Part shown: one piece after another, positions 62,352 through 64,000 of the stretch
Numbering within the stretch: the first letter of the stretch is position 1
How the letters are laid out: each line of letters opens with the position of its first letter
Source: Cryobacterium sp. MP_M3
GTDB lineage: Bacteria > Actinomycetota > Actinomycetes > Actinomycetales > Microbacteriaceae
Direction: 5' to 3'
DNA length: 64,000 bases
NCBI RefSeq assembly: GCF_015752155.1
Contig: NZ_JADOVI010000010.1
Location: 99,506-163,505 of the forward strand
The notes under the pieces: model-generated
Database searches by the model: none
Seen by the model: only the letters and a program-made list of their open reading frames with translations
What the model was told of the DNA's origin: nothing
Translations under genes and position numbers: made by a program

Positions 62352-63515
62352 ATGACGCACCTGACCGGGGCAGCCGAGCCGTCCCCCTTCGCTTTCGAAC
62401 GGCTGCGGCGCTACCCGGATGTCGAAGCCGACAACCTCTTCGCCGTGGATGCGAGCGACCGGCTGATCCTCGATGAGGCGGCCGACGCCCTCGCGGCCGC
62501 GGCCCCCGGCGAGGTCGTCGTGATCGAGGACCGATACGGCGCCCTGACCCTGGGCGCGGCGCACCTCGGTGGAGCCCGCGGCATCCGGGTGCACCAGGAC
62601 ATGCTCTCCGGGGAACTCGCCCTCGCCCGCAACGCCGCCGACGCCGGTCTGGCCGGGACGTACCGGTCGGTGGGCCTCGCCGAGGAGCTGCTGGTCGGCG
62701 CCAGGGTCGTGTTGCTGCAGCTGCCGCGGAGCCTGTCGGCCCTCGACGAGATCGCCGCCGCCATCGCTCGGTGGGCCGCCGCCGACGTCAGTGTCTTCGC
62801 GGGTGGCCGGATCAAGCACATGGCGCCGGCGATGAACGGGGTGCTCGCCCGCCACTTCACCCGGCTGGATGTGACTCCGGCCCGGCAGAAGTCGCGGGTG
62901 CTGGTCGCGACCGGCCCGATCCGTCCGCCCTCGACCGGGACCGCCCCGGACTGGCCGCACAGCCAGCGCCACGAAGACCTGGCCATCACCGTCTGCGCGC
63001 ACGGCGCGGCGTTCGCGGGAACCACCGTCGACATCGGCACCCGGTACCTGCTTGAGTTCCTCGGCCGGATGAAACCGGGAGCCCGCACGGCAATCGACCT
63101 CGGCTGCGGCACCGGCGTGCTCGCGGCGGGCCTGGCCCTGCGCCGCCCCGACCTCACCGTCATCGCCTCCGACCAGTCCGCGGCCGCCGTCGCGTCGGCC
63201 GGCGCCACCATGGTCGCCAATTCCATCGCCGACCGGGTCACCGTGATCAGGGACGACGCCCTCGCGAGCCGACCGGATGCCTCCGCTGAGCTGATCCTGT
63301 TGAACCCGCCATTCCACATCGGGTCCTCGGTCCACGCCGGCATCGCCCTCAAGCTCTTCGACGACGCCGCCAGAGTGCTCGCACCCGGCGGTGAGCTCTG
63401 GACGGTCTGGAACACGCACCTGGGCTATCGTCCCGCGCTCACCCGCATCGTCGGACCCACCCACCAGGTCGGCCGGAACTCCAAGTTCACCGTCACGGTG
63501 TCCACCCGTTCCTGA
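62352..63515 (+). CDS. RsmC/RlmG-like class I methyltransferase
   Basis: A 387-aa two-domain protein. The N-terminal ~190 residues resemble a degenerate methyltransferase. The C-terminal half has the SAM motif DLGCGTGVLAAGLALRRP and the catalytic NPPFH, the signature of rRNA guanine-N2 methyltransferases RsmC and RlmG. It probably modifies rRNA. It begins 6 nt after hspR and may be cotranscribed with it; the link to heat shock is not evident otherwise. Confidence 0.87.
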   Translation: MTHLTGAAEPSPFAFERLRRYPDVEADNLFAVDASDRLILDEAADALAAAAPGEVVVIEDRYGALTLGAAHLGGARGIRVHQDMLSGELALARNAADAGLAGTYRSVGLAEELLVGARVVLLQLPRSLSALDEIAAAIARWAAADVSVFAGGRIKHMAPAMNGVLARHFTRLDVTPARQKSRVLVATGPIRPPSTGTAPDWPHSQRHEDLAITVCAHGAAFAGTTVDIGTRYLLEFLGRMKPGARTAIDLGCGTGVLAAGLALRRPDLTVIASDQSAAAVASAGATMVANSIADRVTVIRDDALASRPDASAELILLNPPFHIGSSVHAGIALKLFDDAARVLAPGGELWTVWNTHLGYRPALTRIVGPTHQVGRNSKFTVTVSTRS

Positions 63516-63837
63516 CCCCCCCCCGGACCGTGGCGGAGAACCGCCGGTCGAGCCCGTGCTGACCCGCATCCGAGGGCGACACGCCCGGGATGTAGGCGAG
63601 AGTTGCGGCCCCCGGGGATTCACCGTAATGTCATTCAAGTCACCCCACAGGTTCGGAAAGCGGAAGTGCTTACCGGCCTCAAGCGGGACCAATCCCAAGT
63701 CAAAATCTGCCAGTCAGATTCTGCTTGATGATGTTGTGTTGAGTCCCTTCACCGGGACCGAACACGACAACAAGAAACAACAGGAAGAGCCCCGAAGCGA
63801 CAGCCCATTTGGGCCTGAAGTCGGGTGCGTCCGATCC
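63516..63837. other. non-coding region upstream of the rRNA leader
   Basis: No gene is supported. The base composition becomes less GC-rich toward the right. The promoter or promoters of the rRNA operon are expected here, but I cannot pick a hexamer pair with confidence. A small hairpin (AATCTG/CAGATT) lies near 63705-63721. Confidence 0.5.
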
Positions 63838-64000
63838 TTGAGAACTCAACAGCGTGCACAATGTCAAATGCCAAAAACCTCGGTCGTAGGGCTCCTTTCT
63901 AGGGAGTACCGCGGAAGAGATTCCTTTGGAAAACATTTAAACAACAAAGCAAGTCAGTAATGATTTGTTCTGTCAGTTTCAAACTTGTGTCTGGTCCGCC
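63838..64000 (+). other. leader of a ribosomal RNA operon (upstream of 16S)
   Basis: The segment starting TTGAGAACTCAACAGCGTGC, then the AT-rich run that contains GATTTGTTCTGTCAGTTTC, matches the conserved 16S leader found before rrs in Microbacteriaceae, as I recall it. The 16S gene should begin within about 100 nt beyond the window. Confidence 0.75.

Noticed and set aside
63545..63556. CGGTCGAGCCCG, a 12-base match to the palindromic repeat near 14 kb
   Set aside because: The second arm is missing; treated as chance or a remnant too short to call.
63700..63936. 78-residue minus-strand reading frame at the right end
   Set aside because: It lies in the non-coding region and leader of the rRNA operon, with no support as a gene.

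Overview
The window is high-GC actinobacterial chromosome, most likely from Microbacteriaceae (Micrococcales). This rests on base composition, gene order and protein sequence style, not on a database match. It looks like core genome close to the replication origin. I see no insertion sequence, prophage, plasmid gene or CRISPR array. The two parS sites at the left edge, then ddl-like / aminotransferase / trxA / trxB / murJ / DUF6049 / pcnA, then rpsF-ssb-rpsR-rplI-dnaB, match the order found on the parB side of oriC in Micrococcales and Streptomyces. dnaA-parAB should therefore lie just left of base 1. The right end runs into the leader of a ribosomal RNA operon, with 16S expected just past base 64000.

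Layout. 1-1.4 kb: gene-free region with two parS sites. 1.4-9.3 kb, minus strand: ddl-like ligase and aminotransferase, thioredoxin system under a SigR/SigH-type promoter, MurJ flippase and a DUF6049 protein. 9.4-13.9 kb: CCA-adding enzyme and a sugar ABC importer without an ATPase. 14-15.2 kb: an orphan AbiEi/endonuclease-like gene bracketed by inverted copies of a palindromic repeat. 15.4-19 kb: S6-SSB-S18-L9 and DnaB, with a DnaA-box cluster before dnaB. 19.3-22.1 kb: three-subunit proton-translocating transhydrogenase. 22.2-27.4 kb: small membrane proteins, purB, a tyrosine phosphatase, a WXG100-like/hydrolase pair and a holin-like protein. 27.4-32.2 kb: a HisC-type aminotransferase and a branched-chain 2-oxoacid dehydrogenase (E1alpha, E1beta, E2). 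32.2-38 kb: a metal-homeostasis block (VIT-type transporter behind iron boxes, zinc ABC importer, Zur) followed by L28, L33 and S14 in zinc-free forms. 38.3-44.4 kb: HU, CopD-CtaG fusion, PIF1 helicase, membrane proteins. 44.6-58.2 kb: a degenerate penicillin-binding-protein-like lipoprotein, DinB, stress proteins, nitronate monooxygenase, an ABC exporter, SRAP, tRNA-Gly, dcd, MFS and others. 58.3-62.3 kb: dnaK-grpE-dnaJ-hspR with two HAIR operators. 62.4-63.5 kb: an RNA methyltransferase-like protein. The end is rRNA leader.

Two patterns run through the window. First, at least eleven genes start exactly 6-7 nt after a TANNNT hexamer, the signature of leaderless mRNAs, and this fixes several start codons. 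Second, the octamer CGGATGCC/GGCATCCG is strongly over-represented on both strands, within genes and in many functional contexts, and it uses codons that are otherwise rare here (GAT, GCA).
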